A stretch of 64,000 nt of DNA from Gordius sp. MW1 (taxonomy: Eukaryota; Nematomorpha; Gordioida; Gordea; Gordiidae): contig OZ038527.1 of assembly GCA_964036665.1 (NCBI GenBank), positions 2,790,001 through 2,854,000 on the forward strand, given 5' to 3'. Below, piece by piece: positions 1 through 11,479 of this stretch. The first letter of the stretch is position 1, and each line of letters opens with the position of its first letter. The notes under the pieces are model-generated. The model ran no database searches. It was not told the origin of the DNA and saw only the letters and a list, made by a program, of their open reading frames with translations. The position numbers and the translations under genes are program-made.

Positions 1-1111
1 GCACCAGGCCCGCCAAAAAAAGCCGAAAATTGCGCCGCATCAGGCTTGCACGATTAAAAACAAGTCTACGTTGTTTAAAAAGTCATTTTTTATCTATAAA
101 ACCATTTTGTATTGTACAAATAATAACTTAGCTATAGCATATAAAATCGATTTTATCAAAAATTAAAATTTAATATTGTCATTTAAAAATAAAAGACTAT
201 CTATTTTATTAATCAGTAATTTCGTTCTTCTCTGTTCTATAAGGCGACTTGCCTTTAATGTAGGTTCACTCGTAGCACTAGTGGCTGGAATTGACAAAAA
301 CTGAATAGCTAATTTTGTTAAGTTTGGTAGCATAAGCTGGTGTCTTTTCCACCATAAAACACCTAGCTGAGCATATTCAGGTTTTAAATTTAATTTAGGA
401 TAAGCATCAACTACGTTGAATTCTTCAATCTTTCCGTTTCATCTCCTCCCAAATGGAGATATCCATATCTGCCTCACCAATAGATGATTGCTTAGTGTTG
501 CACACCTGAGCTGGAATGCTCATAGGTGGACGACTTATGCAAGAAGAGCCAGAATCTTCTTGCATGATTTCTAAAAGATTTTCTCACTGTAGTTTTTACG
601 AAGCTTCTTTCATCTTCGGGTAGTAATTTTAACGTGCAAAACTTAGTAACAAGAAAAGTTGATATTTTATGATAAATATGGATCATCATTACCAGAAGAT
701 GGAAAAATATTTGGGATGCTATTTTATGATGTATAATAGAGTAAAACTTTATAAAGTGTTGGTTATCCACTTCTAACTCAATGCTTGACTTTCCATAAGG
801 TGAAAGCTCTTTAATTAACATCATGATATGTTTTTTTAAATGCCTTCTAGTTTTTCGATTAAATCTTTGCCAGATGAAAAACTAATTATTTCATCATACA
901 TCTCATGCACACTTTTTAACATATTGTTTTTGAGTTCCACCAGATTTTTGTTGGAAATTTTTTTTTTATCATTAAGCTAATGAGTGCATTTTTTTGTTTT
1001 AATATTAGAAATATAGCATAACGCTACATAAATTCAAATTTTTGCACTTATCAATGCCCAAGCCCGGCCCGCGCTCTATTTTAGGCCCGGCCCGGCCCAT
1101 GAAGACCTCTA
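1..1111 (-). mobile_element. Decayed hAT transposon inside a kinesin intron
   Basis: The stretch carries a broken hAT transposase on the minus strand and ends at about 1111 with a GC-rich terminal sequence (GGCCCGG repeated between 1064 and 1100, then GAAGACCTCTA). Similar GGCCCGG-rich ends recur at 16.5-18.9 kb, so this is a family. The left end lies at or beyond the window edge, where 'caggcccgcc' and a second GC-rich block are visible. The element sits upstream of the first visible kinesin motor exon, so it is most likely intronic. The exact left terminus and target duplication cannot be seen. Confidence 0.6.
215..960 (-). pseudogene. hAT transposase remnant (C-terminal dimerisation region)
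   Basis: Read on the minus strand from about 425 to 240, the translation gives GVLWWKRHQLMLPNLTKLA followed by FLSIPATSATSE. This is the conserved C-terminal dimerisation block of hAT transposases (WW, then LxxLA, then SIPATSAxSER). The final R of the SER motif is replaced (SEPT). Further upstream (824-492) an open frame contains KLLPEDERSFV, which resembles the region before the dimerisation domain, but the frames are not continuous and the DDE part is not intact. The gene is dead and its product unlikely to be active. Confidence 0.7.
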
Positions 1112-1414
1112 CCTCTGATACCTTCTATGATGATCTATTTAAATGGTTTGATACATTATGTTAATTTATTACTATTGGCAATAAAATACATACTTTTTCT
1201 CGTTAATCTGAATGAAAGTTTAGAAGCCTTCAATTTTAATGTTTAACTTATAATCACAAGGAATTTTTTGACAAATCCTTTACTATATATAGAACATAAT
1301 TAAGTATTTTTAAATTTTGGTAGGGCCTTTATCATCAATATTATATATTTTATCTTTCACCAATAAGTTTAATCCCAAACTCTTATTTTAATCACACTTA
1401 TGGCTACTTGCAAG

Positions 1415-4400
1415 GCAAACACCACATCCCCTACCGCGAATCAAAATTAACGCGATTGCTACAAGATTCACTGGGAGGAACTGCTAAAACCTTGATGATA
1501 GCCTGTGTTTCGCCATCCCCATCTAGTTACAACGAAACTCTCAGCACCCTAAGATACGCCAATAGGTTCAATGTCGCATTTGTTGGTATTATCACATATT
1601 TAAAATAAAACATCACGACAAAAATGCCAACATTAAGGCTAATGCAAGCTTAAAATTTCGGTTTTTGGAAAAATTCAAATTTTTCCGAAGCGCCCACATG
1701 CATAACAATTTAGTAATCTAATATAAATGGACGGATGGACGGAGGGACGGACAGGACGGACATCTAAAAACGTGCCTATAAATTGCAAAGCCATATTATT
1801 TACTAAATTCACTTAACATACCGTTGCTTTGACACATACGACGTTAAAGCTTAAATTTATAAATTTGTGTTTAAACAATAAATATTTGGACGGTAAAATG
1901 AATTAACATCAAAAAATTTACCAAAATTAGTACCTTTTTAGAGCAAAGAAGATACATAATAGGCCCAGAATTAACGAAGATCCTAAAGATGCAATGCTAC
2001 GAAAATATCAAACTGAAATCGACCACTTGAAAAATATTGTTTCAGAATATTCCCCAAATCCAGCGTTACCTGGTATAATTTTAATACTCATCTAAAATTA
2101 AATATATTTTAATGCTAGGAACTTCCGATAAATTTCGTGAACGCGATAAAATTAAACAGGTTATTTTTTACACGAAAAATACTTATATTTGCATGGGCGT
2201 AGCCAAGGGGGGGGGGCAGGGAGGGGCGGCTGCCCCCTCCTAAATCCAAAAACTTGTTGAAACTTATTAAATTATGGCTTACATTTGAAAAAATGATCAT
2301 TGCCCCTCCCTAAATCATTATTGCCCCCCCTCTCTCTAATCTTAAAGCTGGCTACGCCCATGTATATTTGCTAAGCTATTCATAATGGCAATTAAATAAT
2401 TAAAAAATGATTTTATATAATTAGCATTATGAGAATCAGCTCAAAAGTCTCAAATCGCGGCTGGAGGAAGAGCATCAATCAAGAATGGCGTTGCTGAAAG
2501 AAATTGATAAATGTTAATAAAAAACACTTTTTTTGTAACATATGAATTATTAAAAATTTAGATAAAAATTTGCATCAAAATCATCTAGGAATGTATGGAA
2601 AACAATCTGAAAACCGCCAATCTTCGCATAAGGTATTATAATAAATATGGATTTTCTTATATTTTATATGCAGGAATCAAGCAGTCAATCGCCCTTACGG
2701 TCTACAAAATATAATATATCTTACAAAGACGATAAGTTAGAATCATCGGACAAAGATACCTCTTCTGACATGTCAAACGACTCAAAGTCACCTAAACTTA
2801 AATAATTTTATAAGACATAATTTTATAAAAACCTAATTTAGCATACAAAATGTTTTTCTTTATTTAAGAATTTTATTATTAGGTATACTTAATTGCATGG
2901 GCATACCCAGGTTTTGAATTGGGGAGGGGGGCAAAACGCTTAAAAGTTCATTTAGAGGGGGGCAAAACATAAATTTTTTTAATTTTTCAATGTTATTGCA
3001 TTGAAATTTTTTTTTTCGTGCCCCCCCCCTGCTCCCTCCCTGGGTACGCCCATGCATATTACAAGTGATTATTATACATATTTATGAAGTGCATAGTTAT
3101 GTATGTCCATGATGAGGGTCGTAGTCATTTAGAGTAAAGGGAGGCACAAGGTTTGGTGTGTATTTAAGCAATAGTAAAAGTTAATTTTAAATTTTAAAGC
3201 TTTTTTATCTTAAAATTGCTCCTTTTAAACTTTGCCTTCATTTGGCTACCTCCTCATGATTGTCAATAATTGAAACCACAAACGTCATAATTGTGCGGAA
3301 GCGGAACCCACATAATTTTGTATTATAAAATTAGAGAAAGTTTGTAGTTTAGGTTTAAACTTTTAATATTTTTCGAAAATATCTTATATAGCACCGAATT
3401 TGAATTTGTGGGAAATATGGAAAGGGTATACGATTTGCGCAAAAAAGCTGGTGAACGGTATAAAATCTCCCATAGATTACATGTTTAAAAAGTTTTATTG
3501 GACAGGTTAAAGTATTTGCAGTCTCAAATGCTGGGTGGCAAAAACTATGGTGAAAATATTAAACCTTCAAGTAATTAATATTAATAGTTTTTATAAAATG
3601 TTTTGAATATTTTATAGATGAATGGGGTGTCATGAATGATAAAGTAGGCCTTCATAAAAATTGTGATTATGATATATTTTTTTGGGATAGATTAAAAAAC
3701 TGGAAGAAGAATTGATGGTGTTGCAAAAGGAGAACGAGGCTGATAAACATGATTACATAAGTACCATCGAAAAACAGGATAATTTTATTCAATTATTGAC
3801 GCAAATAATTAACAAACTTAATGAATCTACCCTGCCCGAAGATAGTAAAAAGTATTTTATCAATCTCGCTTTAAATGATTAATTTTATTCTTAATAAAAA
3901 GTTTAGAAATGAATAAGATAATCGAGCAATCGAAATGGGACAAAGAAAAGGACAATTGGGATGTGCCTAAGTTTAATACTCAAGAAAACAGGAGAGAAAG
4001 CGACGTCGAACAAAATAAAAGTTTAGGAAGCTATATTTTAAGCGCATTTTAACAATTGTTTAGACACAGTTCAAAACTCAGTTTCACATACGGTGGATAA
4101 TTTAGCAGGAGAAGAATTTATCATTGAAGATAACTTGGAAGTCAAGAGAACCACCACCATATCACCTAAAAGAGAAAAACCAAACATGGTAAGAGTTTAG
4201 AAATCACTTTAACAATATGACATAAATTTATTTAGCAAACTTGTAAAACGCCGTGCAACGACTTCAATCAAGATAATACCAACACAAAAAACAACTATGA
4301 AGGTAATTGAAAGTGCAAAATTTTATTTTAACATTAAATGCTTTATTATTAATTAAAGTATGTAACATATAAAATGAAGATATTTGTTATTAATATAACA

Positions 4401-4949
4401 TGAAAAATGTAGAAAATATTTAGCAAATCCTTATTGAAAGAGTATTACAGGTGTTAAAATAAAGAAATCAAAGGGTATCTTTTATATTCATACGGATACG
4501 ATAAAGGCTAGCTTGCTAAATATTTTTAACCTATAATATTTGTGTTTAGCCTAAATATAATTTAGTTGTTAGTGATAATTTGTAGAGGAATTCGTAATCA
4601 TTTTACTTAGTCTGCTGCTTAAACCGTGGTCTGATTCAAATGACTATAAGATTTAGATTAGATTTAACTAAAAGTTTATTTTTAAGGTGTAAGAAACATT
4701 TTGTATGAAATAGTTAATAGTTTATAGAAAGATAGGGAAATCGTATAAGATCCTTTAACATCGAAGTCTTACCTTGATTAAGAAGGTTATTTAAGGTTAT
4801 TACAAAAAATAAACAACTAAGGTATATCCTTACACCAATGTGTTTTATATATTTGTACACTTATGTTTTATGGGAATTCCGTTTAATTTTTATTTGTTTT
4901 ATTTTATTCAGATTCGCCCAACCGAAAAAATAGTATTACGTTCAAATAA
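1415..4949 (+). CDS. KIF17: Kinesin-2 motor, KIF17/OSM-3 type (3' part, 14 exons)
   Basis: Microtubule motor of the homodimeric kinesin-2 type, which in animals carries cargo into cilia and dendrites. Exons: 1415-1565, 1942-2072, 2119-2159, 2425-2512, 2562-2632, 2674-2786, 3392-3457, 3506-3570, 3618-3643, 3691-3844, 3907-4020, 4064-4188, 4236-4302, 4912-4949. All splice phases agree, giving 416 codons including TAA. The first two exons hold the end of the motor domain ([33 protein letters not shown]) and the neck ([15 protein letters not shown]). Coiled-coil segments follow ([15 protein letters not shown]; a leucine- and glutamate-rich helix in exon 10), then the KIF17-like tail ([10 protein letters not shown]). 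The donor of exon 6 is uncertain: reading on meets a stop at 2803. An AATAAA overlaps the stop codon (4945-4950). The start and most of the motor lie left of the window. Short introns of 43-70 bp contrast with MITE-bearing ones. Confidence 0.85.
1728..1785. repeat. GGACGG minisatellite with CCTATAAATTGC motif
   Basis: Imperfect GGACGGAC repeats run to about 1760 and are followed by aaaaacg and cctataaattgcaaagcc. The same arrangement (GGACGAC repeat, aaaaaacg, cccataaattgcatagcaatt) stands at 49129-49205 inside the piggyBac intron, so it is a dispersed composite repeat. Here it lies in a kinesin intron. Confidence 0.7.
2192..2362. mobile_element. hAT-type MITE, CATGGGCGTAGCC family
   Basis: 171-bp element bounded by CATGGGCGTAGCCA and GGCTACGCCCATG, with an exact 8-bp target duplication TATATTTG on both sides. 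The interior has runs of G and C and an AT-rich core matching the 'AATGATTTAGGGAGGGGCAA' subfamily. It has no coding capacity. It lies in the 266-bp kinesin intron between the exons at 2119 and 2425. Confidence 0.9.
2896..3054. mobile_element. hAT-type MITE, GGGGCAAAAC subfamily
   Basis: 159-bp element with ends CATGGGCATACCCAGG and CTGGGTACGCCCATG. Its interior differs from the 2192 copy: it carries two GGGGGGCAAAAC blocks and a T-rich core. It sits in the large kinesin intron between 2787 and 3391. No clear target duplication is visible, so an edge may have decayed. Confidence 0.8.
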
Positions 4950-6416
4950 ATAATTTTTTATAAAATCATTGTTGATTCAATTATATTAAGACTTGTTAAT
5001 TTATGTAGTCGAATGTTACAATTATTTAAAAAATTCTGTGCGAATAATACAATGTTGAAATAAAATTTGACAAATAGTTATATATTATAATATCTATGGT
5101 GGATCGTATTTTAAAAATACAAAGAACCAATATGAATTTAAATATATTCAAGCAATAAGTAAATGTTGTATTATAAGAGAATTTGATTAAATAATAATCA
5201 TTCGTGTCAGTTAAACTCTGCATTAAAATAAAAAACATCATAAGTGGGATATAAGACTATGCTTCTATATGTAGACCTTTTAAAACAATAACTTATTATT
5301 ATATAAATTATTTACAAAAATATTTATTTCTGGTGCATCTCTTGCAAAGAAGAGTATAATAGTAAAATTCAAAAATAAAATAAATATAGACTTTTGCGCG
5401 AAACAATGGGTTAATTATAAAATAAATAGCCACGACCACTATAATGTAACTAATAAGTACAAGATTCGACAAAGCAAGCTAGGTACCCAGCCTAGGCAAA
5501 GGGCAGGGTCTGGGTTAATTTGTTTTTAATGCATGTATGGTCGCAATAGTAATAAATTTACACTCCGATTAAATCTCTCGGTAAGCAAGCATGCCTCTTA
5601 CAAAGATGTCTTAGCAAACATATGACTAATAACGTGATATGCAAAACAATCTAGCTTTTACTGTCCGAACTCGCCACTACACCGAACCTGATTTTGACCC
5701 CAACTCAGCCCATTTTATATTGTAAACTCAACAACCCAAAAAAATATTATTCACGAAGGCAATGCTATCCAAATCCTACCAAGTTATAATTAGGTTCAAT
5801 AATATAATTCGAATTATGGTTAAAATTATATTGGCAAATAAAGGCATTGATGCATCCACCCGACAAAATGTATCGTATTACCTTGAGGGAATATTATCTA
5901 AATCAGCTTTAAAAAAAAATCTATAACTAACGCGGAAAAAATCTAGATTCTTTCTGTTACATAATTATGTTTAACAAGTGTTATCCGTCTTGAGGCTAAA
6001 TGTGAATTCGGATTAAAGCAAACAAGATTAACATATAAGAAATTTTCTAAATGTTTCCGGCCCAATAAAAAATTTTATAAAGCCCCCCCCCCCTATAAAT
6101 TCTAATTAGGCGATTTTCATAGATCGATTACCGCATACCATGTAAGGGAGAAAAAATTATTTTCCCTATTTTATCAATCTTCTCCAAAAGATGGGAAAAT
6201 ATAGGCCCTTAAGACGCAAAGTGGAGAAGGCGTTGAAGAATTTATTAACCTAGATGCGTCTCAGCCTAAGAACAGATTCAACGGGTGTCATTTACGTGAT
6301 GAAACTGCCCATAATTCTTTCTTAGACTAAAGCTGCCAAATGCAACTCGAAAGGTGTCGAATTGCAGATACTCCCGTCGAACCAATTTAACTTAAGAATG
6401 TCGGGCGTTATTGTAC
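4950..6416. other. AT-rich intergenic stretch
   Basis: No gene, RNA or complete transposon is recognisable. Only short open frames with frequent stops are present. A C-run stands near 6085. The segment follows the kinesin polyadenylation signal and ends at the palindromic element. Confidence 0.5.
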
Positions 6417-6544
6417 GGTGCCCTATCAACTCGCCGAAAACCATCTCGCCGAATTTAATGTCCCCCGGTTAAAAATGGTCGACCATTTTTAACCGGGGGA
6501 CATTAAATTCAGCGAGATGGTTTTCGGCAAGTTGACGGGCCACC
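6417..6544. mobile_element. 128-bp near-perfect palindromic element
   Basis: Two 64-bp arms meet without a spacer at 6480/6481 (GGTC|GACC) and are inverted copies with only a few mismatches. The ends read GGTGCCC and GGGCCACC. The flanks carry TTATTGTAC (6408-6416) and TTATTCTAC (6545-6553), a probable 9-bp target duplication with one change. The element has no coding capacity. A diverged relative containing TGGTTTTCGGCA occurs at 8405-8467. The superfamily is unclear; a 9-bp duplication would fit Mutator-like elements. Confidence 0.8.
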
Positions 6545-6553
6545 TTATTCTAC

Positions 6554-8853
6554 ATATAAGGTTTCTGGATAATGGACATAAAATAACAGCAACCCGAGAT
6601 ATGGTCTGGTCATGTTTCTAAAACATTGAGAAAATACTTAATGCTGTACTAGTCGAGGATTGGTGGCGGAGACGCGTTTTACCGTGTCCATAGTGCCCAC
6701 AAGACGCCAGAGGGGATCCAATGCTCGCAAATTTAAAGAGACCATTGCTATTCGTGATTGAGCATATTTTGCCCAAAAAATATAGGCTCAATTCTAGAAA
6801 ATTCCTAAAAACAACACGTAACATGAAAAAAATTATCTTCGCGAAAAGGAGTGAGCTTAACAATTAATATGATGCATCAAACTAGTTCATCGAATAATAC
6901 TTTTATTAGCAGATTAAAAATATTTTATCTAATATAAGATCAGCCTTAACAAAATCACGCTTATAAATGTATGGAAAATTTTTAATGATGCTTTTTGTTC
7001 AACATATTTTTTCATTTTCCGTCTGTTGTCATTAAATCTTTAAATTAGCGTTATTTGTCCTAAGTATAAATTTCGAATTTAAGCATGAAACATTGTAATG
7101 GAGTATCTTTCAATGGCGTGGCTAGAGTTTCATTATTAAAGGAAGGTCAAGCATAAATTCTAATAAAAGGAGGAAGTCAATGGCGGCTAAGTTTTTTTAT
7201 ACCTGTTTGTCAGACTAAATGATCAAATGCTCTGTCATGTATTTTTTGTCCTCGGAGACCGAATTCGCTTGAACTCGTACCTTTTATTTCAATCCAATCA
7301 ACTCAGCTTTTCCCACTTTCGTATACCATCGACTACACTAAATCTAGCCAAAAAAATATATCCTCAGCAGTATAAATTTATGAGGAAAACATATTTAAAA
7401 ATTGCAACGGTAATATTAAAAAAACGACTATATTATGGCAATATAATGTGATATATTTTTATAAAAAAGATTTGCAAATTTACAGATTAATATTGGTTTA
7501 ATGACTTGAAATGTAATTTTCATAGAATTATACAATTAATAAAAAAAAAAGATTTTAGTAATTGTTGCATCACTCCTAAAGAATATCTAGCCACAACCAT
7601 AACAAGTCATATCTAAAATTAATAATTTTTACATTAATTTATGCTCTTAAAGGCTGCATGATCGTATTATAATTTTTGAGCCGCAATTGTATAAATAGAG
7701 CCGTAGTAACATACTAAAGCTTCTTTAAAACGTAAACATTTGAAAGTCGAAATTATATAATGTCATTTAATGAAATTTGATTTAAAAACGTTTATAATAC
7801 CATGTGAATAAATACAGGGATGGAAGTTAATATACGCATCCCTGTATAACGGATCACTAAAATTTAGCATTAATCACCTCTTATTTCAATTTTGCAAATA
7901 AAAAATATGAAATTTATTTCCACGATATTGTCCAATAAATCCCCCCACGGTCCGAATTGATAATGAGCAGGGCTCAGAGAACATTCAAATTAATATGGCT
8001 CGTGTTAGGGCTGAAAAGCCAGTCTAACCCATGGTCGCATGGCTTAACCAACCTCAAGCCAACAAAGCACGTAAGATCTCATTTTCTCAAATTAAAACAA
8101 CTCTTTGAATTTAAATACCTTCCTGCAGCGTTTCTTGTACAAAATTATTTTTTGCTAAATTTTAAAATTTTATTATCAGGTTTTTAAATTAAAACACAAA
8201 CATTTGATTAAATTTACGATTTAAAAAATGTTAGGGTTGGGGTGGGGCTAAATTAGAAAAGAGATCTCAGACTGGGGTCTTGCTAGGAGGGCTTTTAACT
8301 TGAAGGTCCTAAATTGACTACCTTTTATAATAATTATCAATTTTATTATAAAAAATACCTAAATTTTAACTTTAATCCGAAATTGAATAATTAATGTGCT
8401 TATTTGTTGGGGGACATTTTTTAACATTGGGACATTCATTTTGGCAAGATGGTTTTCGGCAGCTAGACCTTTTTGCAGCCTTTCAGAACCCCTCTCAGTA
8501 ATAAAATAAAATAACTTACTGATATACAACATAATACACCTTACCTATTTGATCCAAGCTACTTGGAGATTGGTGCTAGTATTGCGTGCTATTGCAAAAG
8601 GAGTATAATAAGTATCATTTAATGGAAAAAGATCGTCTAGCTTATTTTAAATATAAATAAATATAGTGATTGTAATTAATTTTTAACGAGATAATTTGTG
8701 TTAACATTTTAGCTGAAGGGGACGAAGAGGCTAGAAATGCTTGGGGCTCTGAGCCTCACGTTAGCTATATACTGTTATCTTTAATAAAAACTGGCTGGGA
8801 AGGGATAACACCTTCGTAAAAATTTTAAGAACCCCTTTTCTTAGACCAAACAT
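6554..8853. other. AT-rich intergenic stretch with one palindrome relic
   Basis: No supported gene. At 8405-8467 there is a decayed relative of the palindromic element at 6417, including gggggacatt, gggacattcattttggcaag and ggttttcggcagc. The remainder is low-complexity AT-rich sequence. Confidence 0.5.
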
Positions 8854-9235
8854 CATGGGCGTAGCCAGGTTTAGGATGAGGCAGGGGACGAAATGTTTAA
8901 ATGTTCAATTTGGGAGGGTCAAAACCTAAATTTTTTTTAATTTTTAAGGGTTTTTGTAGAGATGTTAAATTGCTAACTTTCCTCAAACTCCAAACCCGAG
9001 CACGCACATTGAGTTGCTTAATATGCGCGTTAGCACAATATGTGCTCGCTGTTCGGTGCACTAGGCAGAACAGTAGCCTATAAAAATGCTGTAGAGCAGA
9101 CACTCGAGCAGATGGTAGCTGGAGTTGAAGAATGTTAGCAATTTAACAACTCTAGGTTTTTGCATTGAAAAATTTGTTTTTGTCAAATAGGGGGGGGGGG
9201 GCGCCCCCACCCTGCCCCCTTTAGCTACGCCCATG
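8854..9235. mobile_element. hAT-type MITE with another MITE nested inside
   Basis: The outer element has ends CATGGGCGTAGCCAGG and AGCTACGCCCATG and an exact 8-bp target duplication, CCAAACAT, on both sides. It is 382 bp instead of the usual 150-180 bp because a second element (8957-9154) interrupts its T-rich core. It belongs to the GGGTCAAAAC subfamily. Confidence 0.9.
8957..9154. mobile_element. Nested 198-bp hAT-like MITE with 21-bp inverted ends
   Basis: The element begins TAGAGATGTTAAATTGCTAA and ends with the inverted counterpart TTAGCAATTTAACAACTCTA (one mismatch). It is flanked by an exact 8-bp duplication, GGTTTTTG, at 8949-8956 and 9155-9162. The 8-bp duplication and TAGAG terminus fit the hAT superfamily. 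Removing it and one duplication copy restores the normal core of the outer MITE. Confidence 0.9.
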
Positions 9236-9349
9236 CCAAACATTGAATAAAAATTATGTTGATACCATGTGTCTTTGGTTTCAATTCAATGCATTAATGA
9301 AATAAATCAACAAAGGCGATGAATTTAATTGCTCTTGTAAACAGTGGCA

Positions 9350-10338
9350 GCTAGGGACCAAGAGCAAAAACCGGGCCCCCTGGCCCCCCCCCCCCAAGGG
9401 AAAAATTTGGGACCCCTGGGCTCCCGTAAGCCATTTTTTTTATTTTATCTTAAATAAGAAAAAATATGAAGATTATAATTATTTGTTTTTGATTATAACT
9501 TTTAATCTTTTTATAAAGCCCAAATATTTGTTTAATAAATGCATCAACAATTAATAGCCTAATATTAACTTTAAATGATATTATGAATGAGGATCACTAT
9601 CAAATTCCTTATAATAAGGCGAAAGATTTAGCTTCAATTTTTGATTTAGTACATTCTAAACCTATTAAAAAAACCAAAAAAGTAGGACACTTTTTACCCT
9701 TTTGAATCTACCAATTCATTAATTGTTTTCAAAGTTGATTTATATTATCCTATCATCGATAGAATAATAGCAGAATCAAAAATAAAATTTTCGGAAATTA
9801 ATTGTAATTAATATAGGTCCTTAGAAGGTTTCATGGGCGTAGCGAGCATATGAATTAGAGGGGGGGGGCAATAATGATTTAGGGAGGGGCAAAATGATTA
9901 TTTCAAATTTCAGCCATATTAATAAATTTCAACAAATTTTAATAAATTTCAACAATTTTTTGGATTTAGAGGGGGGCGGCCGCCCCTCCCTGCCCCCTCC
10001 CCTTGTCTACGCCCTTTTTGCAATAAATCTTTTTATCATAAGTAATTAACCATTATGAATTAAAACTGCAAAATGTCGAAATAATAATGGCAAAAAATTA
10101 TGTAATATATTATAATTCTTTACTTTGAATAAAATATATTGATATTTTTCACTTATTAAAGTTTTGCCCTTAATATTGTGTCCAAATTTTATTATTTTGA
10201 TTAAAATAATTTTGACTATCCCAATAACATCATGTTTATACGAAAGGTCGTTCTCATTGCTAAAACGGATTAAAACTTATCTTCGTTCCACAATTGGATA
10301 AGATAGGTTATCTTCCTTAGCTTTATTGAGCTTAGAAC
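9350..10338 (+). pseudogene. hAT transposase pseudogene (ZMYM1/DUF4371-like)
   Basis: A C-terminal hAT signature is readable at about 10213-10338: LTIPITSCLYERSFSLLKR, IKTYLRSTIG, a stop codon, then DRLSSLALLSLEH. This is the dimerisation region of the hAT group related to ZMYM1-like proteins. Upstream pieces at about 9565-9690 (DIMNEDHYQIPYNKAKDLA) and 9735-9800 (FKVDLYYPIIDRIIAESKI) belong to the same protein. Frames are broken and a MITE at 9832-10014 splits the gene. A terminus-like CAGTGGCAGCTAGGG followed by G/C runs stands near 9343. The gene is clearly inactive. Confidence 0.75.
9832..10014. mobile_element. hAT-type MITE inserted in a hAT pseudogene
   Basis: The left end CATGGGCGTAGC is intact and the right end is worn (GTCTACGCCC). 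The interior matches the GCAATAATGATTTAGGGAGG subfamily and includes a partial internal duplication of aataaatttcaac. It separates two coding blocks of the transposase pseudogene. Confidence 0.8.
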
Positions 10339-10339
10339 A

Positions 10340-11479
10340 CATGGGCGTACCCAGGTTTTGAATTAGGGAGGAGGGGGGGGGCAGATTATTTTTAACAAAA
10401 ATTTTTTGCTTGATGTAATGTATGCAAATACTATCTACCTAATTGGCATGACCTTCATCGTTCGAATTGAGATGCAATGTTAGATTGTTAATTGTTTGTA
10501 AATTGAATGTCTATTTAAACGTGTTATTGTAATTTCCATCAGTCACCTTTTGTTTTGTTTCCTATATGTTACCTAATAAACCGGATACTTTATAATTTTG
10601 TTTTGTTTCTTATATGTTACCTAATAAACCGGATACTCTATACTTGACTATTCACAAATTTTCCTGCGACCAAAAAAAGAAAAGAAAAAAAAACTTGACT
10701 ATAAATTTTCCTGCGACCAAAAAAAAATTAGGTAATAAATGATGACTATTCATATCGCAACGAGTAATCTAATCTCAAATTTAAATTTAATTTTACCAAA
10801 GGAATTTAAATTTTTTTTAAGTATATTTTTATTAAATGAAACTATAAAAAACTATAAAAATCATATGCGAGGTAAACATTCGAAAATTGCGATGGTGTTG
10901 AAAAGACAAATAATGATTCCAATTTTCTGTTTAATGAAAAAAGTTTCCCTATTGTCAATCAAGGGTATTGCCAGCTATACGGCGTAAATTCTTTCAGAAG
11001 GGTTTGGGTTTTAGGACCTATTGTTGTAAGGGTAGTGGTCACTATAGGGGAGAGTGAGGAAATAAGTTCTGCGTATTTAGCGGACTTTAATCTTTCAGAA
11101 ACAACAAGGGGGTCTTTTTTTTGGTTTGAGGGAGCAAAGGGTCCGGAAGTGTAGTCCCTAGCAAGGCATAGCCCTTTTGCCTATGGGATCCGTCCATCAG
11201 GTCTCTTCTTGTCGCTAAGGCAAAGACCATTAGGCTCCAATTGGGAAAAAAAGCTCGCCTTTTTGAATGTCTTCTGTAGAAGAGCATTAACAGATGTGTG
11301 CCGTAGAAATCTGATGTGTAAATTTGCTAATAAGCATCTGTATTAATTTGAGTTAAGTTCAAGTAGGGAAGGGGGGGGGGGGGGGGCAAAACATATTTTT
11401 TTTTTAATTTTTAAGAGTTTTTGTATTGAAATTTTTTTTTTAATTTAGGGGGGGGCAGCTCTGGGTACGCCTATGTTAA
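10340..11479. mobile_element. hAT-type MITE apparently split by a ~960-bp insertion
   Basis: 10340-10384 matches the left end of the GGGGCAAAAC subfamily (CATGGGCGTACCCAGG). About 11345-11479 matches the remaining right part, ending CTGGGTACGCCTATG. The order and missing part fit one element split by a later insertion. The inserted piece has two near-identical 44-bp copies ending ATGTTACCTAATAAACCGGA (10549-10592 and 10596-10640) and two copies of TTTTCCTGCGACCAAAAAA. It could be a retrotransposon LTR relic, but no LTR pair or coding region was seen. Two independent MITE fragments remain possible. Confidence 0.5.

Noticed and set aside
8897..9243. Small frames in the nested MITE region
   Set aside because: They lie entirely within two non-autonomous elements and their terminal repeats.
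10385..11344. LTR retrotransposon as a firm call
   Set aside because: Duplicated polyadenylation-like and GCGACC-containing segments are suggestive, but there is no LTR pair, gag/pol coding or target duplication.
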